This document shows positions 33,836 through 41,800 of a stretch of DNA of 50,766 nt, piece after piece. Position numbers and translations under genes: made by a program. The notes under the pieces were generated by a model that saw only the letters and a list, made by a program, of their open reading frames with translations, was not told the DNA's origin and did no database searches. Location: NCBI GenBank assembly GCA_017449785.1, contig JAFTFA010000020.1, positions 1 to 50,766 on the forward strand, read 5' to 3'. This DNA is from Muribaculaceae bacterium. Lineage in GTDB: Bacteria; Bacteroidota; Bacteroidia; Bacteroidales; Muribaculaceae. Each line of letters starts with the position of its first letter. Positions within the stretch are counted from its first letter, which is position 1.

Positions 33836-34489
33836 CTATCGGGTCGCCGCCTGGCGGGCGCGGATTTCCCAGGGGAGGGGAGCCTCGTTCTCGGGCTGGA
33901 TGATGACGGGCATGTTGACGTAGGCAAAATGCTCCTTGAGGGTGATGATGTCCTTGTCCAGCAGGCGGATGCAGCCCTCGCTGGCGCGGCCGGGGACGGT
34001 GTGCTCGTTGCCCGTGCTGCCGTGGATGCCGATGCCGCGGTGGCCGGGTGTTTCCAGTCGCAGGAACCAGTGGCCATAGGCCAGGATGCTGCCACGGCCG
34101 TCCTTGAAGTCATGCTTCCAGGTCGATGCATCTTGTATCATGGTGATCTTGAAGGGCTTGCCGGCCGGTGACTCGGGCGTGCGCATGTCGCCGCGCTTGA
34201 CCTTGTCGCCCTTGTTCTTGCCCATGCAGCAGGGGAATTGTGCCACGATGACGGTGTCACCGGCAGCGTTGCGGTCATAGACGCTGAGTTGCTGGTCGCG
34301 CTTGGAAACGACGATCCATGCGGTGCCGGTGGGCTTGTCGGGCATGGCGGGTAATTGCGGGGCCTTGGCGGTGGCTATGGTGTCGGGGGCGGCTGCTTCG
34401 GGAGCGGCCTTGCTGGCCGATGAGGAGCAGGCGGTGCCGATGATGGGCATTGAAAGCAAGCAGAGGATGATTGTGAGTTTATTAAGCAT
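33836..34489 (-). CDS. L,D-transpeptidase (YkuD) lipoprotein
   Basis: A 217-residue envelope protein with lipobox GTAC (Cys21) and an Ala/Pro-rich linker at 22-52. The YkuD domain spans 55-195: AWIVVSKRDQQLSVYD, PAGKPFKI, His156 in GIGIHGSTGN and catalytic Cys173 in ASEGCIRL. Such enzymes make 3-3 cross-links in peptidoglycan or attach proteins to it. A TACCTTTG box at 34511-34518 is about 22 nt upstream. It stands as a single gene. Confidence 0.92.
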   Translation of the reverse strand: MLNKLTIILCLLSMPIIGTACSSSASKAAPEAAAPDTIATAKAPQLPAMPDKPTGTAWIVVSKRDQQLSVYDRNAAGDTVIVAQFPCCMGKNKGDKVKRGDMRTPESPAGKPFKITMIQDASTWKHDFKDGRGSILAYGHWFLRLETPGHRGIGIHGSTGNEHTVPGRASEGCIRLLDKDIITLKEHFAYVNMPVIIQPENEAPLPWEIRARQAATR

Positions 34490-34833
34490 GATGAGTTAGT
34501 TTTGGTCCTGCAAAGGTAGAACAAAACTGGCAGATGAGCGGCAAGATGCAAGAAAAATCCGTCATCTCATACTCTGAGACAACGGACGCGTGTGTACCAA
34601 TATAAAAACTATAAACTTGTGGTTATGAAAATGTAACTGAAAATCCTCATTTAATTAATTCTGTTAATTAATTCTGCGCAAATATACGAGAATCCTGTTT
34701 CTGTACGCAAAAGTACTATACTAACAGGGCCTTTTTATAGACCAATCGGGACATAATCGGGCTGTGATTGTCGCCAGCGGCCGGTGTTCAATCGGTTGCA
34801 AGGGCAAATTGTGACAAAAGGGGCGATAATTAT
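34490..34833. other. Intergenic region between ldt and enolase
   Basis: Divergent promoter region. It holds the -7 box of the L,D-transpeptidase gene (34511-34518, minus) and a perfect 13-bp tandem duplication, TTAATTAATTCTG, at 34651-34663 and 34664-34676. No gene or RNA was recognised. Confidence 0.5.
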
Positions 34834-34864
34834 TTTGCCATCCGTCTAAAAAGCACTAACTTTG
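34834..34864 (+). promoter_or_regulatory. Promoter for enolase
   Basis: TTTG at 34834-34837, a 19-nt spacer and TAACTTTG at 34857-34864, giving a leader of about 35 nt. Confidence 0.75.
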
Positions 34865-34896
34865 CAGCCGCTAAATGATATCAACATTTTTAATAA

Positions 34897-36213
<1,317 letters not shown>

Positions 36214-36248
36214 TTCCGGTAATTAGAAAGAGATTGATAAAGATAATA

Positions 36249-36284
36249 ATCGGGACCGCCCAACCGTGGGACGGTCCCGATTTG
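36249..36284 (+). terminator. Terminator after enolase
   Basis: Arms 36249-36258 and 36272-36281 pair perfectly over 10 bp, followed by a short T stretch. It may also serve the convergent DUF2752 gene. Confidence 0.75.
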
Positions 36285-36302
36285 TACTATTGAGGCATGT
36301 GA

Positions 36303-36692
36303 TCAGAGGTGGAGTAGGTTGCGCGCAATCCACCAGGCGATGAAGAGGACGACATAGGCCTTGAGGACGATGGGGTGGAAGACGATGCGCTTGAGGCCGT
36401 CGAGGCGATGGCCGTAGTTGTACCATGAGACCAGCACCGCGAGGAGGGCATAGGGGATGGAGAGGATAAAGAAATAGTTGTAGCCGAGCGCTTCCAGCGG
36501 GTGGCCGTGCATGACGGCACTGAGGGCACGTTGGGAACCGCACGCGGGACACAATGTCCCCGTTAGCAACCGCCAGGGACACTGGATGGGAAAATGCAAG
36601 CCAGCCGGATTGACAAAATAATAGAACAGGCCCAGGAGTATCAAGATGATCGGGAAGGCTACTGCCATGATCTTGTCAACCCTGCTGCGCAT
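36303..36692 (-). CDS. DUF2752 family membrane protein
   Basis: A 129-residue membrane protein with three predicted spans (about 10-28, 68-90, 105-125). The DUF2752 signature is present as FPIQCPWRLLTGTLCPACGS followed by QRA, with three conserved cysteines. Function unknown. It lies 33 nt downstream of the CD225-family gene on the same strand, a pairing seen in other Bacteroidetes, so the two are probably co-transcribed. Confidence 0.88.
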   Translation of the reverse strand: MRSRVDKIMAVAFPIILILLGLFYYFVNPAGLHFPIQCPWRLLTGTLCPACGSQRALSAVMHGHPLEALGYNYFFILSIPYALLAVLVSWYNYGHRLDGLKRIVFHPIVLKAYVVLFIAWWIARNLLHL

Positions 36693-36725
36693 GACGGGAG
36701 GGAAAAACTTGAACGATGGGATGGA

Positions 36726-37079
36726 TTATGCTGAGGCTTCGAACAAGCCCAGGAGCAAGATTCCTACCACATATACTACCAGAATGATGATGCCGGAGAG
36801 GGCTCCCCACATGGCAAAGTTCTTGGCTTTTTTGGAAGCATCCTGTGCGGCGGCATAGTCTCCCGAGCTGTACAGGCCGTCCACCTTGGACGAGTAGATG
36901 ATCGACACGATGCCCAGGGGCAGGCAGCACAGCAGCGTGCACAAGATGGCCCAGACGAGATAGTTGTCGGGCTTGGGGGGACGTTGCTCTTGGGCATAGT
37001 CGGGCTGATAATAGGCTGGCTGCTGATACTGAGGCAGTTGAGGCTGTTGCGGGAATGATGGTTGGTCCTGATTGTTCAT
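36726..37079 (-). CDS. CD225/dispanin family small membrane protein
   Basis: A 117-residue protein. The first 35 residues are Gln/Pro/Tyr-rich (MNNQDQPSFPQQPQLPQYQQ) and probably cytoplasmic. A CD225-type region follows: PPKPDNYLVWAILCTLLCCL, a first hydrophobic segment with adjacent cysteines, then PLGIVSIIYSSKVDGLYSSG, an amphipathic loop DYAAAQDASKKAKNF, and a second span at 90-112. The layout matches the family that includes animal IFITM proteins; bacterial members have no settled function. Confidence 0.85.
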   Translation of the reverse strand: MNNQDQPSFPQQPQLPQYQQPAYYQPDYAQEQRPPKPDNYLVWAILCTLLCCLPLGIVSIIYSSKVDGLYSSGDYAAAQDASKKAKNFAMWGALSGIIILVVYVVGILLLGLFEASA

Positions 37080-37335
37080 AATGAAAAGAATTAAAGTAAT
37101 TGATAAATGGTTGATGCTTGTTGCAGATAAAGTTTACAACAGGTGACAAATTTAATAAAAATTGAGTGACTTGGCATGATTTTCCATAAAAAATCATGCT
37201 GATAAAAACATAATTCCCCTGTCGGCAGCCATGACTGATGAACTATCGGCCATAAAAATCAAAAAAAATCACTGTCTCGTGCATTGGATAAAAAAATATG
37301 CTTAACTTTGCAGTGTAATCAAAATACAAAGGACT

Positions 37336-37842
37336 ATGAAAAAGTTATTCTTCACACTTATTGCACTGATGGCGGTTATGACCGTTCAGGCTCAATCCAT
37401 CTGCGCCACCTGGCGCAGCATGCAACCCGTGGTTGAAACGGCTGGCGACGGCACGTTCACAGCCCAGCACTTGACCTACACTTTCAATGAGGATGGTACT
37501 TATTACTTTATTGACGAGCTCACGATGTCTTCTGAGCCGGCCAAGACGATGGCCCAGGAGGTCGCTGCTTGTATAGAGTATCAGGGTACTTATACGCTGG
37601 ATGGTGACAAGCTGACCCTTAAGCCCAACATGAATACTTACAAGACTGACGTGATCAGCATTTCCAAGAATGGCCGCGTGGCTAATGATGCTAATCTCAA
37701 GTCGAAGGTAAAGGCTCAGCTCAATGGCCGTGACTTCAAGAATCGCATGGCTCAGAATGAGACCTGCACCGTGAAGGTGGGTGAGGCTTCGATGCAGATG
37801 AACAATAGCTATTTTGTTCGTTTCGCAACCATCAAGAAGTAA
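37336..37842 (+). CDS. Secreted lipocalin-like small protein
   Basis: A 168-residue exported protein. The signal peptide MKKLFFTLIALMAVMTVQAQ is followed by a small beta-barrel pattern: SICATWRSMQ, then YTFNEDGTYYFIDELTM, CIEYQGTYTLDGDKLTLKPN, and a final strand. This is the layout of Bacteroidetes lipocalin-like proteins. No catalytic residues were recognised. A TAACTTTG box at 37303-37310 lies 25 nt upstream; a terminator follows at 37874. Confidence 0.75.
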   Translation: MKKLFFTLIALMAVMTVQAQSICATWRSMQPVVETAGDGTFTAQHLTYTFNEDGTYYFIDELTMSSEPAKTMAQEVAACIEYQGTYTLDGDKLTLKPNMNTYKTDVISISKNGRVANDANLKSKVKAQLNGRDFKNRMAQNETCTVKVGEASMQMNNSYFVRFATIKK

Positions 37843-37873
37843 AGGAAATAATACTATTCGGTAGAAAAAGAAG

Positions 37874-37912
37874 TCCCGCGGGTCTGGCATCCAGTCCTGT
37901 GGGATTTTTTTT
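37874..37912 (+). terminator. Terminator overlapping the stop codon of the convergent methyltransferase gene
   Basis: Outer arms 37874-37879 and 37899-37904, with an inner CTGG/CCAG pair, and eight Ts at 37905-37912. The T-run overlaps the TAA stop of the gene on the other strand. Confidence 0.75.
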
Positions 37913-38558
37913 AGCGAATGGGGAGTTTGTGGATGAGGGTGAGGCCATCGCGCAGAGGGATGATGACCTTCTCGACGCGCAGGTCTTGCTTGACGTGGTC
38001 GTTGAAGGCGAGGATGCCCCGGGTCTGGGCCTCGCGCTGCGCCTTGGGGTCCACGACCTTGCCGGCCCACAGGGTGTTGTCGGCTATGATGAAGCCGCCG
38101 GGGTTGAGGTATTCCATCACCAGGTCGTAGTACTCGACATACTGGCGCTTGTTGGCGTCGATAAACACGAGGTCGTAGCGCTCGCCCAGCGTGGGGACGA
38201 TGTCACGGGCATCGCCGATGTGCAGGCTGACCCGCTGTCCATAGGGCGACAGTGCCAGGTGCTCGCGGATGAAGTCTTCCTGCTCGTCGTTGATCTCGAT
38301 GGTATCGACACGGCACTGGTCGTCGGCCAGTCCCTCGGCCAGACACAATGCCGAGTAGCCGCTGAAGGTGCCCAACTCCAGCACCCGCCGCGGAGCGACC
38401 ATGCGTGTCAGCATCTTGATGAGCCGTCCCTGCAGGTGTCCCGAGCACATGTGCCAGTAGTAGTTCTGCACGTGGGTATCGTGGTCGATGCGTGCCAGCG
38501 CCGCGGGCTCCTCATCGATATGCCCCAGAATATATTCCTCTAATTCTTCAGACAACAT
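37911..38558 (-). CDS. Class I SAM-dependent O-methyltransferase (COMT-like)
   Basis: A 215-residue cytoplasmic methyltransferase. The SAM site is RVLELGTFSGYSALCLAEG (58-76), the ribose-binding acidic residue is in VDTIEIND, and the metal-binding FIDANK motif is at 132-137, followed by GGFIIADNTLWAGKVVD. This is the caffeoyl-CoA/catechol O-methyltransferase family, which uses a divalent metal. The substrate is unknown. The ATG at 38558 was chosen over an upstream TTG at 38564. Confidence 0.92.
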   Translation of the reverse strand: MLSEELEEYILGHIDEEPAALARIDHDTHVQNYYWHMCSGHLQGRLIKMLTRMVAPRRVLELGTFSGYSALCLAEGLADDQCRVDTIEINDEQEDFIREHLALSPYGQRVSLHIGDARDIVPTLGERYDLVFIDANKRQYVEYYDLVMEYLNPGGFIIADNTLWAGKVVDPKAQREAQTRGILAFNDHVKQDLRVEKVIIPLRDGLTLIHKLPIR

Positions 38559-38591
38559 AGACAACCTAGTGACAATTAATAGACAACATTG

Positions 38592-39032
38592 TTATAAATC
38601 TCTGTAATTCTTAATAATATGTCCATCGACAGCCAAGATGTTTTTACTCTCATAGTCATAGAAATATCTTTGAACGTCTGCAAATTTAGGCAGAAAATTG
38701 ACAAGGACTCCGCAAGGTTTGTTAAGCAAACGCATGTTATTGAATAATTGTGCTCGATGATTAGCATTCAACTCAGTAACAGCCTTAAGTTCAACAATGA
38801 TATCATCTTTGCACAAGAAATCAATTCTGTAAGTGGCTTCGAGCGTCCTCCCTCGGTAGATAGGATGAAAAGTCATCTCACGTCTATATGGTATTGCCGA
38901 ATCCTTTAGTTGCAATTCCATGGCTTCCTGGTAGCAAGACTCGTTCAAGCCTGGACCGAGATACATGTGAACGTCATGAATAGCGCCAATGACATCATAT
39001 ATCTTCTTTTTCTCAGCGTCGAGATTAATCAT
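38592..39032 (-). CDS. GxxExxY family protein (PD-(D/E)XK-like)
   Basis: A 146-residue protein of the GxxExxY family: GPGLNESCYQEAM with Gly28, Glu31 and Tyr34, then RIDFLC (Asp71) and VELKAV (Glu81, Lys83), which form a PD-(D/E)XK nuclease-like core. Its biological role is unsettled; members are common in Bacteroidetes and often scattered between unrelated genes. The gene is visibly richer in A and T than its neighbours, and a 10-bp inverted repeat (38549-38558 and 39067-39076) brackets it, which suggests acquisition by transfer. Confidence 0.88.
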   Translation of the reverse strand: MINLDAEKKKIYDVIGAIHDVHMYLGPGLNESCYQEAMELQLKDSAIPYRREMTFHPIYRGRTLEATYRIDFLCKDDIIVELKAVTELNANHRAQLFNNMRLLNKPCGVLVNFLPKFADVQRYFYDYESKNILAVDGHIIKNYRDL

Positions 39033-39053
39033 AAAAAGTTGTCAATCTATTGT

Positions 39054-39491
39054 CTATAAGTTGTTGATGTTGTCTGAGAAAAGGAGGGCGTGGAGGGCGA
39101 GGCGGTAGCTGTCGAGGCCGAAGCCGGCGATGATGCCCTGGCAGACGGGAGACAAGAGGGACTTGTGGCGGAATGGTTCGCGGCTGTAGATGTTGCTGAT
39201 GTGAACCTCGACCACGGGAGCGGTGATGGCGGCGACGGCATCGGCGATGGCGACCGACGTGTGGGTGTAGCCGCCGGCGTTGAGCACGATGCCGCAGTCG
39301 TCAAAGCCCACCTGCTGCAACCGGTCCACAATCTCGCCCTCGATGTTGCTCTGATAGACGTCGATCGAGTGCTGAGGGAACTGCTCGGCCAGTTCTTGCA
39401 GATACTGGTCGAGCGAGCGGTTGCCATAGACCTCGGGCTCACGCACGCCCACGAGGTTCAGGTTGGGACCATTGATGATGTGGATGACCAT
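39054..39491 (-). CDS. aroQ: Type II 3-dehydroquinate dehydratase
   Basis: A 145-residue shikimate-pathway enzyme that converts 3-dehydroquinate to 3-dehydroshikimate. It begins IHIINGPNLNLVGVREPEVY with catalytic Tyr22 and Arg17-type loop, and has LNAGGYTHTSVAI (Asn71, His77), VEVHISNIYSREPFRH with general acid His97, and GIIAGFGLDSY. It lies 1 nt after the MaoC-type gene and is probably co-transcribed with it. Confidence 0.97.
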   Translation of the reverse strand: MVIHIINGPNLNLVGVREPEVYGNRSLDQYLQELAEQFPQHSIDVYQSNIEGEIVDRLQQVGFDDCGIVLNAGGYTHTSVAIADAVAAITAPVVEVHISNIYSREPFRHKSLLSPVCQGIIAGFGLDSYRLALHALLFSDNINNL

Positions 39492-39492
39492 C

Positions 39493-39954
39493 TTACTTCT
39501 TGAAGTAGTACAGGAACGAGGCGATGCCGCTCAAGGCAGGCTTGCGCTGGCCCTCGATCTCCATCTTGAAGTCGATCTCGGCCTTGCAGATGCCGCGCAG
39601 GTCGGCGATGTTGTGCAGCTTGGTTACCAGGCGCACGCGGCTGCCGGTGATCACGGGCTGGCCGAAGCGCATCTTGTCCATGCCGTAGTTGACCTGCATG
39701 TCGATGTTGTGCACGTCGATGATCTGGTTCCACAGGTGGGGAATCAGCGACATCGTGAGGTAGCCGTGGGCAATGGTGCTGTGATAGGCACTTTCGGCCT
39801 TGGCGCGCTCGACGTCCACGTGGATCCACTGGTGGTCGAGTGTGGCGTCGGCAAACATGTTGATACGGTCCTGGTCCACGGTGAGCCACTCGCTGGCACC
39901 GAGTTCCTCTCCCAGATGGGAGGCAAATTCTTCGTAAGAGTTGATAGTGAGCAT
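39493..39954 (-). CDS. MaoC-like (R)-specific enoyl-CoA hydratase family protein
   Basis: A 153-residue hot-dog-fold protein. The hydratase motif is FADATLDHQWIHVDVERAK with Asp40 and His45 as the catalytic pair, followed by IAHGYLTMSLIPHL. Members hydrate trans-2-enoyl-CoA in fatty acid or hydroxyacyl metabolism. There is no phaC or fatty acid gene nearby, so the substrate is open. The start ATG is at 39952-39954; the next gene aroQ follows after 1 nt. Confidence 0.92.
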   Translation of the reverse strand: MLTINSYEEFASHLGEELGASEWLTVDQDRINMFADATLDHQWIHVDVERAKAESAYHSTIAHGYLTMSLIPHLWNQIIDVHNIDMQVNYGMDKMRFGQPVITGSRVRLVTKLHNIADLRGICKAEIDFKMEIEGQRKPALSGIASFLYYFKK

Positions 39955-39999
39955 ATTATAGTTTTTAGTTGTAAGTTCTTAGTTGTAAGTTGTAAGTTT

Positions 40000-41226
40000 T
40001 TAGTTGGAGGTGAGGCGGCGGCGCATGATCAGGGCGGTGATCATGCTGGTGAGCAGGCCGACGGCAGCTACCAGGAGCAGGGTGATGATGACGTCGGTCC
40101 ACAACACCTTGACAGGGTAGGCACTGATGATCATGTTGGCGGGATCGCCGCTGAGGTGCAGCCAACCGAATTGCTGCTGGCACAGGCACAGCGTGAGGCC
40201 GATGACCACGCCCGTGATGGCACCGATGAGCGTGATGAGCCAGCCCTGAAGGACAAAGATGCGCGAGATCTGGCTGTCGTTGGCACCCAGGGCCCGCAGT
40301 GTGGCGATGCTGCTGTCCTTCTCGATGATGAGCAGCGAGAGGGTGCTGATGACGTTGAACGTGGCGATGACCAGGATGAAGGCCAGCAACAGGAAGGCCA
40401 TCCATTTCTCGATGTTGACCAGGCGGTAGGCCTCGCGCTGCTGCATCAGGCGGTTCTTCACCTGGTAACTGTCACCCAGCACGCGCGAGATGGCGTTCAT
40501 GACGCCTTGCTCGTCGGCACCGGGAGCGAGCTTCACCTCGATCTGGGTCGCCTGGGTCTCGTAGTCAAATAGCTGGCGTGCCATGTCGAGCGGTATATAG
40601 ATGAGGTCGGCGTCGTAGCTGTTTTGTTGCAGCTGGAAGATACCTGATACAAACACCGAGTCCTGCCTGAAGGCTCCCATCGGGTTGGCGATGTTGACGC
40701 GTCCCTGGCGTTGCGGGGCATAGAGCCTCACCATGCCCAGGAACTCAGGCCTCACCATCAGCCTGACGGCCGGGCCGGCACCCGTCACGGCAAAGCGTGA
40801 AACCTGGTCGCGCAGCTTCCACTCGCCATCAACGATGATCGAGTCCATGCCGTTCATCGTGTTGTAATCGTCGGGGACTCCCTTGAGCCGCACGGGCATC
40901 TGCATCTGGGCATAGATGGCCAGTGCCTGGTCCTGCACCACGGGGATGGCGCGTTCCACGCCGGGGATGGTGCTGACGGCACCGATGACGCTGTCGGCAT
41001 CATTGACGGTCTTGCCCACGGTGGCGGTGATGGCCACTTGCGGGTCGAGCATCGCCAGCTTGCCCATGATGAGTCCGTGGAACCCGTTGAACACGCTCAG
41101 CACGCAGATGAGCGCAGCCGTGGCCACCACGACGCCGCACACGGCGACAATCGAGATGATGTTCACGGCCTGATGCCCCTTCTTGGACACCAGGTAGCGC
41201 CACGCTATCTTCAACGGGAGGCTCAT
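40000..41226 (-). CDS. LolC/LolE-type ABC transporter permease (FtsX/MacB fold)
   Basis: A 408-residue inner-membrane protein. It begins SLPLKIAWRYLVSKKGHQAV followed by a span (about 20-45), a periplasmic MacB-type core domain (about 45-265), and three C-terminal spans (about 270-395) in the FtsX region (FLLLAFILVIATFNVISTLS, then STIATLRALGA-like SSIATLRALGA). This is the layout of LolC/LolE, which move lipoproteins from the inner membrane to LolA. The ATG at 41224-41226 lies 2 nt after the rbfA stop; an upstream TTG at 41232 is less likely. No ATPase partner is adjacent. Confidence 0.88.
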   Translation of the reverse strand: MSLPLKIAWRYLVSKKGHQAVNIISIVAVCGVVVATAALICVLSVFNGFHGLIMGKLAMLDPQVAITATVGKTVNDADSVIGAVSTIPGVERAIPVVQDQALAIYAQMQMPVRLKGVPDDYNTMNGMDSIIVDGEWKLRDQVSRFAVTGAGPAVRLMVRPEFLGMVRLYAPQRQGRVNIANPMGAFRQDSVFVSGIFQLQQNSYDADLIYIPLDMARQLFDYETQATQIEVKLAPGADEQGVMNAISRVLGDSYQVKNRLMQQREAYRLVNIEKWMAFLLLAFILVIATFNVISTLSLLIIEKDSSIATLRALGANDSQISRIFVLQGWLITLIGAITGVVIGLTLCLCQQQFGWLHLSGDPANMIISAYPVKVLWTDVIITLLLVAAVGLLTSMITALIMRRRLTSN

Positions 41227-41228
41227 GA

Positions 41229-41627
41229 TCAATCCTCGGAGTTCTCGGAGCTCTCAGAGTTCTCAGAGCTCTCGGAGTTCTCGGATTTCTTGTCCTTGGC
41301 CAGCAGCTGGTCGATGTGGTCGATGTAGTCCAGCGAGTCGTCGATGTGGAACTTGAGCTCAGGGCAGCGGCGCAGCTGGTAGCGCACCTGCTGCGCGAGC
41401 TGGTAGCGGATGCTGCGCTCGCTCTGGTTGATGCTGTCGATGATGGCCTGGGCTTTCTCGCTGGGGAAGATGCTCAGTCTCACGTTGGCCACGCTCAGGT
41501 CGGGCGAAACGCGCACACCGCTGACGGTGACCAGCGTGCCGCGCGTCTTGGCGGTCTCGCGGCGGAAGATCTCGCTGAGCTCCTTCTGCACCAGGCGGCT
41601 GATTTTCTGTTGTCTTGTTGTATCCAT
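41229..41627 (-). CDS. rbfA: Ribosome-binding factor A with repeated acidic tail
   Basis: A 132-residue 30S maturation factor. The KH-type domain is seen in TTRQQKISRLVQKELSEIFR, GTLVTVSGVRVSPDLSVANV and IRYQLAQQVRYQLRRCPELK, then FHIDDSLDYIDHIDQLL. After about residue 115 the protein continues into a low-complexity Ser/Glu/Asn tail coded by six imperfect 9-bp repeats. The start at 41625-41627 (MDTTRQQK) was chosen over the 14-codon upstream extension, which runs into the TACCTTTG box at 41659-41666. It is followed by the LolC/E gene. Confidence 0.93.
   Translation of the reverse strand: MDTTRQQKISRLVQKELSEIFRRETAKTRGTLVTVSGVRVSPDLSVANVRLSIFPSEKAQAIIDSINQSERSIRYQLAQQVRYQLRRCPELKFHIDDSLDYIDHIDQLLAKDKKSENSESSENSESSENSED
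41236..41289 (-). repeat. Six 9-bp imperfect tandem repeats in the rbfA 3' end
   Basis: Units of the form TCRGAGYTC run without gaps from 41236 to 41289 and encode alternating SEN/SES triplets. A change in unit number would keep the frame. Confidence 0.9.
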
Positions 41628-41800
41628 TATCGGTTGATTATCTATTGTTTTGCGGCTGCAAAGGTACAACTTTTTCTAGAATTACGAGTTATTCTCGATG
41701 ATCTAGATACTCTAGAAGAAAGAGGAACCGGGGATTCTGTTGCGAATCCTCGGCTCCTGATGTGATCGTCTGCGCTAGTCAGCGCAGTTGTTAGGCAGGA

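Noticed and set aside
41227..41232. Upstream TTG start for the LolC/E gene
   Set aside because: An ATG six bases later gives the usual N-terminus and follows the rbfA stop closely.
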